Positions 6,762-12,526 of a stretch of DNA of 21,023 nucleotides are shown here, in pieces. Both the position numbers and the translations under genes were made by a program. The stretch is from a virus. Each line of letters starts with the position of its first letter. The stretch's first letter is position 1. Below the pieces are notes generated by a model. That model saw only the letters and a program-made list of their open reading frames with translations. It had not been told where the DNA came from and did not search any database. The DNA lies in the IMG/VR virus record IMGVR_UViG_3300027971_000262, positions 1 to 21,023 of that record. One strand, given 5' to 3'.

Positions 6762-6787
6762 AAAAACCCCGACGGCGGGCGGTTTTT
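6762..6787 (-). terminator. Hairpin terminator between zinc-ribbon gene and upstream GGPLDG gene
   Basis: On the minus strand AAAAAC pairs with GTTTTT around a second stem CCCG/CGGG and the loop CCGT, with a two-base bulge (CG). The 3' side ends in five T. Because A and T runs flank both arms it could work in both directions. It lies after the stop of the gene at 6851-7054 and 18 bases before the start at 6744, so it may partly insulate or attenuate the methyltransferase group. Confidence 0.6.
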
Positions 6788-6850
6788 GCCGTGGCCTTCC
6801 CGAGCCCGAAGCGATTCAGGTGTTGGTAAGTTCCCCGCCCGCCGCCGGGT

Positions 6851-7054
6851 TTACTGTGTCTTCTTCGGAAGCGGCAGCGTCCCGACGTGCCGCAGTACCG
6901 TCTTGTTCTTCGTCCCGGTCCAAATCTCGTCGATCGCGTGCTGATAGATCCGGCTGCCATCGGTCCACATCATGCAGTCGATCTCGGCATCCCAAATGAT
7001 CCGCCGGCCGTCGAGCGGCCCGCCGATGATCTCGATGCTGCGAAGGCGAGCCAT
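6851..7054 (-). CDS. Hypothetical phage protein with GGPLDG motif (67 aa)
   Basis: The start is preceded by GAGGAG. The N-terminus MARLRSIEIIGGPLDGRRI carries the GGPxDG turn seen in many short phage proteins, followed by beta-rich sequence (DCMMWTDGSRIY) and a basic tail PLPKKTQ. Its biochemical role is unknown to me. It is the last gene before the hairpin terminator. Confidence 0.75.
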   Translation of the reverse strand: MARLRSIEIIGGPLDGRRIIWDAEIDCMMWTDGSRIYQHAIDEIWTGTKNKTVLRHVGTLPLPKKTQ

Positions 7055-7063
7055 GTGAACTCC

Positions 7064-7432
7064 TCACCGAAACGACTGCGGGACCGTTGCCATCGACTCC
7101 GCAGCCTCCGCGATCCGCTCCGCCGCCACCGCCAGGCGGACGAGAGCAGCAAGAAGATCCTCATAAATCAACTTCTGATCGGCTAAAGGCGTCGCATTGA
7201 AGTTGTGATTCGCTGCGAAAACACCCTTGGCAGCCTCAAGAAATGCCGTTGCATCACCAACGTGCACGGCCCATGAGCTGTGTTGCTTGTAAGCACGAAT
7301 CTTTTGCGCCGCGGACGCTTTTAGGAGCCGCGCGTAATCACCGCTCGGGCCACATTTTGTGTGCTGTTCGCCAGTGCGAGTGTCCCAAGTGGAAAGCCAT
7401 CTCCAGCCATCAGGAAGTTCGTCTTCAGCCAT
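7064..7432 (-). CDS. Hypothetical protein (122 aa)
   Basis: The gene starts MAEDELPDGWRWLSTWDT with AAGGA seven bases upstream, and stops nine bases before the next start. It is mixed alpha/beta with a long C-terminal helix, ALVRLAVAAERIAEAAESM, probably a coiled coil. GC is visibly lower than in the flanking modules, as for the next gene upstream, suggesting the two arrived together. No recognised family. Confidence 0.75.
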   Translation of the reverse strand: MAEDELPDGWRWLSTWDTRTGEQHTKCGPSGDYARLLKASAAQKIRAYKQHSSWAVHVGDATAFLEAAKGVFAANHNFNATPLADQKLIYEDLLAALVRLAVAAERIAEAAESMATVPQSFR

Positions 7433-7469
7433 TATTTGTTCCTTCTAGTAAATGACGCTAATCACATGC

Positions 7470-8054
7470 CTACGAGGCATCGGCTGTCTTCTTAAAATGA
7501 ACCATTCCGCTGCCGTTGCGTACTTCGATGTCGATGACGATCGGAGGACGGCTGTAAGCCCCTTTCCCTTGATTAGACGGCTCGCGAGATGAGGCCGTGC
7601 CGACGATAGCCGCCGTCTGTTTCCTGCGGAGACGCTTGAGGGATTGGTATTCACGCTGAGCCTCAAACGTCATTGACGGAGTAATCTTTTTAAGAAGAAA
7701 TCCGCCTGACAGAGTCACTGGATTGCCTTTATCAAACTCCTCAATGAGACGACGCATATCGGCGGAAAGCTCGAATCTTTCGACGCGACGTGCGCCATCG
7801 CTCCCAGGAAGTTCAACGTAAGCACAAGACCTCCAAAACATCACCTTAGAGGCAGCAAACTGCCTTTTGCATGCTTGTGCAAAAAGGCAACACCCCGCAT
7901 CCTTGGCCTTCGCGTGCGCGTAGTCTTCTGGTTGGATGAAAACACGCAGATCTGCTTTAGCATCAACTACGGGGAGGTCGCCCCAATGCCGAACAATCTC
8001 CTGCTGCGACTTTCCACCATTGCCAACCATTGATGAACGCTTCTTCTTAGCCAT
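7470..8054 (-). CDS. Hypothetical protein in lower-GC patch (194 aa)
   Basis: The start MAKKKRSSMVGNGGKS at 8054 has AGGAG about eight bases upstream; the frame extends much further upstream but is there a shadow of the SSB-like gene. The N-terminus is very basic. The middle contains GCCLFAQACKRQF and SKVMFWRSCAYVEL, followed by KGNPVTLSGGFLLKKITPS. The C-terminal part YQSLKRLRRKQTAAI is basic, then VIDIEVRNGSGMVHF. I know no family. It may bind nucleic acid given the basic segments, but this is weak. Base composition near 50% GC contrasts with the 65-70% flanks, hinting at recent acquisition. Confidence 0.8.
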   Translation of the reverse strand: MAKKKRSSMVGNGGKSQQEIVRHWGDLPVVDAKADLRVFIQPEDYAHAKAKDAGCCLFAQACKRQFAASKVMFWRSCAYVELPGSDGARRVERFELSADMRRLIEEFDKGNPVTLSGGFLLKKITPSMTFEAQREYQSLKRLRRKQTAAIVGTASSREPSNQGKGAYSRPPIVIDIEVRNGSGMVHFKKTADAS

Positions 8055-8083
8055 CGCACTCGCTCCTAGTGCCAATCGATCCT

Positions 8084-8230
8084 CTAACCCATCCCACCCT
8101 GCCGCGTCGAACGGCACCCGGCCCGACTCCGAGGTGGTTGTCGTTGCTGCCGGCGGGAAATGTTCGCCACCCAACGATCGCCGGTGATTGCGGGCAAGTT
8201 TCCGCTCGCTCCTCCGGCTGACGAGCCCAT
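8084..8230 (-). CDS. Possible small ORF (48 aa)
   Basis: In the interval between the SSB-like gene and the gene at 7470-8054, a frame begins MGSSAGGASGNLPAITGDRW two bases after GGAGGGG and stops at TAG. The second half is Arg/Gln-rich. The close, strong ribosome binding site argues for translation. The low complexity and absence of a known relative argue against. It otherwise fills the only sizeable gap in this part of the operon. Confidence 0.4.
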   Translation of the reverse strand: MGSSAGGASGNLPAITGDRWVANISRRQQRQPPRSRAGCRSTRQGGMG

Positions 8231-8272
8231 TGCCCCTCCGTGAACGGCGCGGCCAGGGCGGGCCTGGTAGAC

Positions 8273-8773
8273 CTAAAAGGGTATGTCGTCCCCGCCGCCG
8301 GCCTCGTCGCCTCGAGCGGCGGCGATTTTCTGAGCCGGCAGCCGGTTGGCTGGCTTCTTCTCCGGTGCCGCGCCGACCGCCGGAAGGTAGTCGTTGACGA
8401 AGACGCGGGTCTTGCCGCTCTTCAACACGACCTGCTTCGTCGTGATCCGCAGCTCGCGGCCGACCAGCTCGGACGGATCGGCCTCGGCCCAGCCATCCGG
8501 CGTGTAGCCGAGGGCGGTCGCTAGGAGCCCGGCCTGAGCCCGGTCCTTCGCCGACGAGCCCAGCGACACCCACACGAAGCCGTACGAGCCGTTCGGTGCG
8601 AGCGTGAGGTGCAGGAAGTCGCCGGGATTGTTGTCGGCGAACTTGTGCGGCCCCTCGCTCGCCTCCTTGATCGTCACGCCGTGCGTGCCGTCCGGCAGCA
8701 TCTCGCGTTCGCCGGCCGGCGCACCGCCAGCCGTCGCCGCGTCGAACCCGTCATCGAAACTGTGAACCCTCAT
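8273..8773 (-). CDS. Putative phage single-strand DNA-binding protein (DUF669/SSB-like) with DDIPF tail
   Basis: The 166-residue protein starts by ATGA overlap with the preceding stop. The body shows LPDGTHGVTIKEASEG, DFLHLTLAP, VSLGSSAKDRAQAGLL, LVGRELRITTKQ and TRVFVNDYLPA, a beta-rich pattern like DUF669 proteins, in which an OB-like core binds single strands. A disordered Pro/Lys/Ala linker ends in GGGDDIPF, matching the acidic C-terminal peptide of bacterial SSB that recruits partner enzymes. Sak4-type recombinases tend to co-occur with a phage SSB, and a Sak4-like ATPase lies 1.2 kb upstream in the same transcript. Both hints agree. Exact family membership was not searched. Confidence 0.8.
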   Translation of the reverse strand: MRVHSFDDGFDAATAGGAPAGEREMLPDGTHGVTIKEASEGPHKFADNNPGDFLHLTLAPNGSYGFVWVSLGSSAKDRAQAGLLATALGYTPDGWAEADPSELVGRELRITTKQVVLKSGKTRVFVNDYLPAVGAAPEKKPANRLPAQKIAAARGDEAGGGDDIPF

Positions 8774-9009
8774 CGCTGATCCCCCGTCTGGATGTCCGGT
8801 CGAAACTCCTCACCGACACGGACGATCCGGTCGGCGTCACCGTTCAAAATGTCCCGCGTGATCTGCAAGAACTTCGCGTAGCTCATCTGTCCCGTTCGCA
8901 TAAATGGAACGAGATCTGCGATGCCCAACGCCTTCCGCTCGTGGTCTGCCTCGCGGTCGTGCTCCCGCTTGGCCTGCAAGTCCCGTCGAATCCCATCACG
9001 AAACGTCAT
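8770..9009 (-). CDS. Hypothetical charged protein (79 aa)
   Basis: The ATG at 9009 (MTFRDGIRRDLQAKREHDRE) has GGAGGA five bases upstream; the longer alternative at 9048 lies deeper in the previous gene. It overlaps the upstream gene by 14 bases. A charged N-terminal helix is followed by KALGIADLVPFMRTGQMSYAKFLQITRDIL. No family recognised. Confidence 0.75.
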   Translation of the reverse strand: MTFRDGIRRDLQAKREHDREADHERKALGIADLVPFMRTGQMSYAKFLQITRDILNGDADRIVRVGEEFRPDIQTGDQR

Positions 9010-9277
9010 CGGCGTCCTCCTCGACCCAGGCGGTCTTGATCGTGTCACTCATGCGGATCAACACGTTCGACAAGTTCTGCGGCGTAGCGCTCGCCTCCGG
9101 CCTGCGCCACTCGGCAATCGCCAGCCGGCAAAGTTCGACGAGCAGCGGCCCGTATGCGTTGCCCTGCTTCTCTGACAACTCCGGCGTGGCCGGCTCGGGC
9201 GACACGTACAGCAGCTCGTCGCGCACCCGCTCGGCGTGCATCAACACCCGAGCGGCGATCGTCGGCGTCTCTGACAT
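8996..9277 (-). CDS. Hypothetical helical protein (93 aa)
   Basis: The start MSETPTIAARVLMHAERVRD is preceded by AAGGAGGA and shares its A with the upstream stop (TGATG). The protein is helical, with GPLLVELCRLAIAEWRR and a conserved-looking PQNLSNVLIRMSDTI, and ends in a very acidic tail EEDADDVS. Function unknown. Confidence 0.8.
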   Translation of the reverse strand: MSETPTIAARVLMHAERVRDELLYVSPEPATPELSEKQGNAYGPLLVELCRLAIAEWRRPEASATPQNLSNVLIRMSDTIKTAWVEEDADDVS

Positions 9278-9531
9278 CACCGTCCTCCTTCCCTGATCCG
9301 CACCGCCTGGGCGGTGAGCGCCGCCGCCATCACATCGACCTTCGCCGCCGCCTCCTCGCGGGCCGCGGCTTCCGTCTCGTGCCACCGCGGCGAGGAGTCG
9401 GCGGCGTAGAGGTTGCCCGCCACCTCGGCGTACAGCTTGCCGTTCACGTCCACAGCCTCAGCGCTGCTGAGGTGCAGGAAGACGCCGTCGCTTCGGATTT
9501 TTTCAAAGACCGACGCTTGGAAGAGTTTCAT
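9277..9531 (-). CDS. Hypothetical small protein (84 aa)
   Basis: The start at 9531 (MKLFQASVFEKIRSDGVF) overlaps the upstream stop as ATGA and has GGAGGTGATCGGAG before it. It is beta-rich in the first half (FLHLSSAEAVDVNGKLYAEV), then RWHETEAAAREEAAAKVDVMAAAL. The second part resembles phage proteins with a short beta module and a helix that handles modified residues such as TEAAAREAA, but no function is known to me. The much longer upstream reading of this frame is a shadow of the repeat gene. Confidence 0.75.
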   Translation of the reverse strand: MKLFQASVFEKIRSDGVFLHLSSAEAVDVNGKLYAEVAGNLYAADSSPRWHETEAAAREEAAAKVDVMAAALTAQAVRIREGGR

Positions 9532-9980
9532 GCTCCGATCACCTCCCATTTCGGCGTTGTGTTCGCTCGCAGCCATTCGGCCTGCGCGGCCCTGGCTGCG
9601 TCCCAGGCTGCGTCCCTGGCTGCGGCCCCGGCTGCGGCCCAGGCTGCGGCCCTGGCTGCGGCCCAGGCTGCGTCCCAGGCTGCGTCCCCGGCTGCGGCCA
9701 ACTCTTCGTCCGTCGCTTCGCCGTTTGCATACCTTTCGGCCACGCCAAGAGCCGCCAGCGATCGAGCGTCGGTCATCAAGTGCTGCACCTGACGGGCCGA
9801 CCACACCGCAAAAAGCCGCAACTCACGATCAGTAAGGACGCCCGGTCGCCTCGCCACCCAAAGCAGCCAGTCATGCCGTGCCCATCGCCAAACCTCGTCC
9901 ATCGTCTCGCATGTGCTTTCAGCCCACTCGCGGCCTTCGCGGCAAGCGCGGTGCTTATCCATGAACTCTTTGATTGTCAT
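9528..9980 (-). CDS. Phage protein with Ala/Trp-rich tandem repeats (150 aa)
   Basis: The N-terminal 95 residues (MTIKEFMDKHRACREGREWA, VWRWARHDWLLWVARRPGVL, TDRELRLFAVWSARQVQHL) form a family I know from many phages that ends in a variable repeat tract. Here the tract is about 36 residues of AAWDAAWAAARAAA type, encoded by about nine copies of a 12-base unit. Repeat number varies between relatives in this kind of protein, as expected for slippage. The gene overlaps the ATPase stop as ATGA. The function is not established. The C-terminus, EWLRANTTPKWEVIGA, resumes non-repeat sequence. Confidence 0.85.
   Translation of the reverse strand: MTIKEFMDKHRACREGREWAESTCETMDEVWRWARHDWLLWVARRPGVLTDRELRLFAVWSARQVQHLMTDARSLAALGVAERYANGEATDEELAAAGDAAWDAAWAAARAAAWAAAGAAARDAAWDAARAAQAEWLRANTTPKWEVIGA
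9586..9698 (-). repeat. Tandem 12-base repeat, about nine units
   Basis: On the plus strand the unit is gcgKCCCNGGCT (K is G or T), repeated head to tail and differing only at a T/G position and an a/t/c position. It lies in frame in the Ala/Trp-repeat gene and encodes four residues per unit, so changes in copy number keep the frame. Confidence 0.85.
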
Positions 9981-10876
9981 GCCGTCACCTCGATCTCGAT
10001 CTCGCCATGCCGCTGGTCGATCAGGATGTCGAGCTGATCCCGCTGCTCCGCCGTCAGCTTGCCGTCGCTGACGGCCTTCTCGGCGTCGTCGGCGATCCGG
10101 CCCAACTCGTCGACGGTCACCGCCTGGGCGACGCGGTCACGCCAGCCGGGCCGCTTGGCAGGCTCGGCGAAGATCGGACCGAGGCTGTCGATCGTCATGG
10201 GCAGCTCGGCGTCGAGGCCGTACCTGTTCTTCGCGTCCCACGCCGCGGCCCGCTCAAGGTGCAGGAGCCGACGCTTGCCGCCGGTGGCCTTCTTGCGGCC
10301 GTCCGATCCCTCGGTGACGTTTGTCTTGTAGTTGCAGAACGCCAGGAGGTCGCACCACTCCTTGAGCAACGGCGCGGTCTGCTTCGTCAGCTTCAGCTCG
10401 TAGCGGTCGAAGCCGTCCGCCATGTCCGGCGGCGACGTTCGCTGCACCTTGGAATGAGCCACGAAAGCCACGTTGAGCCCGACACCGATCAGCGCGTCGC
10501 ACTGCGTCAGGAACCGGCCGAAGCCTTCGGCAAGGATCGTGTAGCCCTTGCCGAATCCGAAGCCCTCGATCGACTTTTGCTTGTGCTCCACGAGCAGGCT
10601 CTCGATCAGCAGCCGCTCGGCCCAGTCCGCCGAGTCGATGACCACCGTGCGGAACTCGCTGGGCTTGCTGCCGATCTCGGCCACCGCGGCCCGCAGCTCG
10701 TCCCACGAGCCAATCGACACGCGGGCCACGTCGAGGTGGTGCGTCCCCTCTTCCGTGTCAAGGATCACCGGCGACGGGAACGCCGCTGCCAGCGTCGATT
10801 TCCCGATGCCCTCCGTCCCGTAGATCACCGCCCGTACCGGCGTGTGCCGGCGTCCCCGCTGAATGTTCAAAGCCAT
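9977..10876 (-). CDS. Sak4-like RecA-fold ATPase (phage recombinase, AAA_24 type)
   Basis: The 299-residue protein has Walker A GTEGIGKST at residues 20-28 near the N-terminus, an acidic strand VILDTEEGTHHLD (37-49), and Walker B TVVIDSADWAE (77-87). These are followed by GFGKGY and FVAHSKVQ, which match the sensor region of phage RecA-fold ATPases of the Sak4 type. Sak4 proteins promote single-strand annealing and strand exchange with a phage SSB. The position in an early operon with an SSB-like gene supports this. The C-terminal 60 residues (ITVDELGRIADDAEKAV-like helices) resemble a DUF-type tail that binds partners. The start has AGGAG nine bases upstream. Alternative: a generic phage AAA ATPase without recombinase activity. 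Confidence 0.85.
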   Translation of the reverse strand: MALNIQRGRRHTPVRAVIYGTEGIGKSTLAAAFPSPVILDTEEGTHHLDVARVSIGSWDELRAAVAEIGSKPSEFRTVVIDSADWAERLLIESLLVEHKQKSIEGFGFGKGYTILAEGFGRFLTQCDALIGVGLNVAFVAHSKVQRTSPPDMADGFDRYELKLTKQTAPLLKEWCDLLAFCNYKTNVTEGSDGRKKATGGKRRLLHLERAAAWDAKNRYGLDAELPMTIDSLGPIFAEPAKRPGWRDRVAQAVTVDELGRIADDAEKAVSDGKLTAEQRDQLDILIDQRHGEIEIEVTA

Positions 10877-10881
10877 CTCCG

Positions 10882-11388
10882 CTAACTCCTCTTTGCATCC
10901 CAGTCACAGTGCAGCGCCTGGAACCTCTCCTGGCGCTTCCTCATCTCTTCCACCTTCTCAGCCGTCCCCGGCAGAGCCGTCGTCGCCTTCGGCTGCACCA
11001 CCACTTCGATCTCTCGCCCCACCCCTTGCAGCTCGCAGATCGACTCGACGATCGTGTCGAGCAGAATCCGCGGATCGCCGGCCAACGCCGCTTCGACGTA
11101 ACAGTCACCAGCCAGCGATCTGCCGCCCGCTCGCCGCGGATCGGCGTACATATTTCCGGTGTGCGTTAGCCGGGCCAGCACCTTCTTTCTGATCCGCCGC
11201 AGCCAATCCGCCATCCGCGGTTTGACTTCGCTCCTGATCCGCACCCGCTTCGCACCCCGCGTCTCCGGCTTCCGCTGCTTCTTCGCAGCACAGAGCCGCA
11301 CGGCTGGCCTGCGTGATCCAGCCGCAGGCGTCCGCGCCGGCATCCACCGGAACGTCCGCTGAACGTGGATCACGCCTTCGCCTGCCAT
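10882..11388 (-). CDS. Hypothetical basic protein (168 aa)
   Basis: The start at 11388 (MAGEGVIHVQRTFRW) is preferred because GGGAGGG lies five bases upstream. An ATG at 11439 would add 17 Arg-rich residues encoded across a perfect hairpin. The N-terminal half is very basic (KKQRKPETRGAKRVRIR), the middle contains WLRRIRKKVLARL, and the C-terminal part has LLDTIVESICELQGVGREI and a coiled helix EKVEEMRKRQERF. It ends five bases before the recombinase gene start and may be a DNA-binding accessory of it. No family recognised. Confidence 0.7.
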   Translation of the reverse strand: MAGEGVIHVQRTFRWMPARTPAAGSRRPAVRLCAAKKQRKPETRGAKRVRIRSEVKPRMADWLRRIRKKVLARLTHTGNMYADPRRAGGRSLAGDCYVEAALAGDPRILLDTIVESICELQGVGREIEVVVQPKATTALPGTAEKVEEMRKRQERFQALHCDWDAKRS

Positions 11389-11403
11389 GCGGCCCTCCCT
11401 GAT

Positions 11404-11428
11404 CCGCCGGCGGTTCCACCGCCGGCGG
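11404..11428. repeat. Perfect GC-only hairpin
   Basis: Arms CCGCCGGCGG (11404-11413 and 11419-11428) are self-complementary around the five-base loop ttcca. There is no following T run on either strand. It lies 16 bases upstream of the chosen start of the basic protein and would fold in its 5' region, possibly limiting translation or pausing RNA polymerase. Confidence 0.7.
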
Positions 11429-11492
11429 GCCTCATCCATGACCACCCGCTCCGCGGGCTCCCTGCCGAAGGCTTCGTGCCCCGGCCCGTCCT

Positions 11493-11720
11493 TCACTCGA
11501 TCTCGATGTCCGAAGGCGAGACGGTCACGAACACCTCGTCGTCGATCTCCACGATCACCCGAAACTGATCCGAGTGGCAGCACGTGCCGGACCAACGCTT
11601 GCCGGCCGTCGTGCCGCGAATCGCTTCGCCACGCTCCGGCAGCCGCCGGCCGTAGAGATCGATCATCCCGGCGATCGCCCCAGCCGCTTCTCGATCACCG
11701 ACCATCGTTTCGCTCGCCAT
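11493..11720 (-). CDS. Hypothetical protein (75 aa)
   Basis: The start MASETMVGDREAAGAIAG has AGGAG upstream and overlaps the end of csrA by 26 bases. The sequence contains GKRWSGTCCHSDQFRVIVEI and ends VFVTVSPSDIEIE. The second half is beta-rich. Function unknown. It is followed by about 100 bases that hold a hairpin before the next gene. Confidence 0.7.
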   Translation of the reverse strand: MASETMVGDREAAGAIAGMIDLYGRRLPERGEAIRGTTAGKRWSGTCCHSDQFRVIVEIDDEVFVTVSPSDIEIE

Positions 11721-11910
11721 GTCCCGTCTCCTGTTGCTCGAGCCGCTTGAACAGCTCGGTCCTGTAAATCGCTTGGTCGTGGTTCGCCACGACCTCCAAT
11801 CTCACGCGGTCGCCTCTGATGCTGTGGACAACGACCACAACGTCATCTGATGGACGATCACCGGGCACGGTGATGGATTGGCCTTCTCTTCGATCAAGCC
11901 GGAGCGGCAT
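11695..11910 (-). CDS. csrA: CsrA-family RNA-binding translational regulator
   Basis: From the ATG at 11910 (GAAGGA six bases upstream) the 71-residue protein reads MPLRLDRREGQSITV, then DDVVVVVHSIRGDRVRLEVV, then QAIYRTELFKRL. This aligns with the CsrA/RsmA core: strand 1 with the LxRREG motif (R7-R8), the middle strands ending in RGDRVRLxV, and the C-terminal YR (R50) matching the RNA-contacting Arg44 of E. coli CsrA, followed by the helix start ELFKRL. About five extra residues lie between strand 1 and DDVVV. CsrA dimers bind GGA in mRNA leader hairpins and control translation. Here it is the second gene of the leftward operon and would be positioned to control phage or host messages. The start lies within the upstream gene's 3' end. 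Confidence 0.85.
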   Translation of the reverse strand: MPLRLDRREGQSITVPGDRPSDDVVVVVHSIRGDRVRLEVVANHDQAIYRTELFKRLEQQETGHGERNDGR

Positions 11911-12257
11911 TCCTGTTCCTTCGCCTTTTTGGTGGACTTCCACCGCTGATGGACTTCCTGTCTCTGACGCTGCCGGTACTCGACCGTCTTGCTGCTCGGA
12001 CGAGCCGTGCAGCCGAACTGTGCGAGCTGCCTCTGCTCTTCCGTCCAGCCGGCCTGCACTTCCTTCGCCCGCTTCTTAATCACGCTGCTGATCGGGTCGT
12101 GTGGCGTCGGAAGGCCGGTCCGCACCGACCACTCGTGCCACACCCGATCAACCGAATCCCGCACCACCCAAGCCGTCGTTTTCACGCTCAAACCGATCCC
12201 GAAGCAGATGTCGATCAGGTCTTGATCGAGCCTCCCGTTCCCGCCGTGCGTTTCCAT
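11802..12257 (-). CDS. Hypothetical first gene of the leftward operon (151 aa)
   Basis: The start METHGGNGRLDQDLIDICF is preceded by AGGGGATTCA. The first 75 residues, with IGLSVKTTAWVVRDSVDRVWHEW, RTGLPTPHDPISSVIKKRAK and VQAGWTEEQRQ, look like a compact helical domain that is plausibly conserved. The last 36 codons lie on top of the 5' half of csrA in another frame and read as less structured (NPSPCPVIVHQMTLW), so the natural end may differ, for example through a frameshift in this copy. Nothing in it is diagnostic of a function. As operon leader with csrA it may be regulatory. Confidence 0.75.
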   Translation of the reverse strand: METHGGNGRLDQDLIDICFGIGLSVKTTAWVVRDSVDRVWHEWSVRTGLPTPHDPISSVIKKRAKEVQAGWTEEQRQLAQFGCTARPSSKTVEYRQRQRQEVHQRWKSTKKAKEQECRSGLIEEKANPSPCPVIVHQMTLWSLSTASEATA

Positions 12258-12440
12258 TGAATCCCCTAACGCTGTACACCCGTTCACTTAGATGAATCGA
12301 TCCTACCGACGTTTGCAGTTGGGTCACCCCCATAGAAACGCGGGAGAAACGGGCGTCCTTGCCAAGGTGTCCAGTAGTGTTCTTCGACGAACACTGTCTC
12401 CACCAAAAACGTCCTGGGGGTTTCAATCCCCGGACGCATG
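12258..12440 (-). promoter_or_regulatory. GGA-rich 5' leader of the leftward operon
   Basis: Between the predicted transcription start near 12440 and the first ATG lie about 183 bases. The minus strand carries seven GGA triplets, several in contexts such as CCAGGACG, AAGGACG and TAGGATCG. Near the 5' end a hairpin GTCC/GGAC plus GGGG/CCCC (12411-12435, one-base bulge, eight-base loop) can form. GGA is the core of CsrA sites, and csrA is the second gene of this transcript, so autoregulation is plausible but inferred. Confidence 0.4.
12377..12394. promoter_or_regulatory. Operator-like imperfect palindrome, copy 1
   Basis: GTGTTCTTCGACGAACAC is symmetric except for one base pair and is followed by TGTC. 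It shares a 20-base block with copy 2 at 12454, their starts 77 bases apart. Its flanks give only a weak promoter (GAGACA and TACTGG on the minus strand). It lies within the leader transcribed from the copy 2 promoter, so a protein bound here could block elongation. Confidence 0.6.
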
Positions 12441-12447
12441 GGGGGGG

Positions 12448-12477
12448 AATCTAGCGTTCTTCGACGAACACTGTCAA
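12448..12477 (-). promoter_or_regulatory. Leftward promoter with operator copy 2 filling the spacer
   Basis: On the minus strand -35 TTGACA (12477-12472) and -10 TAGATT (12453-12448) are separated by exactly 18 bases. Those 18 bases are the palindrome GCGTTCTTCGACGAACAC (12454-12471). This fits a repressible early promoter for the gene at 12257, csrA and the recombination genes. Hexamer and palindrome are read directly; repressor identity is unknown. Confidence 0.65.
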
Positions 12478-12526
12478 GCCACGTTTTTTCACGACTGGGA
12501 AAACGCTTGCGGGGGCACGATTCAGG

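Noticed and set aside
9532-9804. Arg/Gly/Ser repeat ORF on the minus strand
   Set aside because: It is the same 12-base repeat read in another frame; the Ala/Trp frame has a recognisable N-terminal domain and proper start.
10254-10706. Minus-strand 150-residue frame in the ATPase gene
   Set aside because: Shadow frame of the Sak4-like gene, without start signal.
12411-12435. CRISPR-like repeat (GTTTCAATCCCC)
   Set aside because: Only one copy exists and no spacer pattern; it is part of a hairpin in the leader.
12377-12475. LexA (SOS) box
   Set aside because: The GTTC...GAAC orientation is reversed relative to the known CGAAC-N4-GTTCG box, so LexA control is not supported from sequence.
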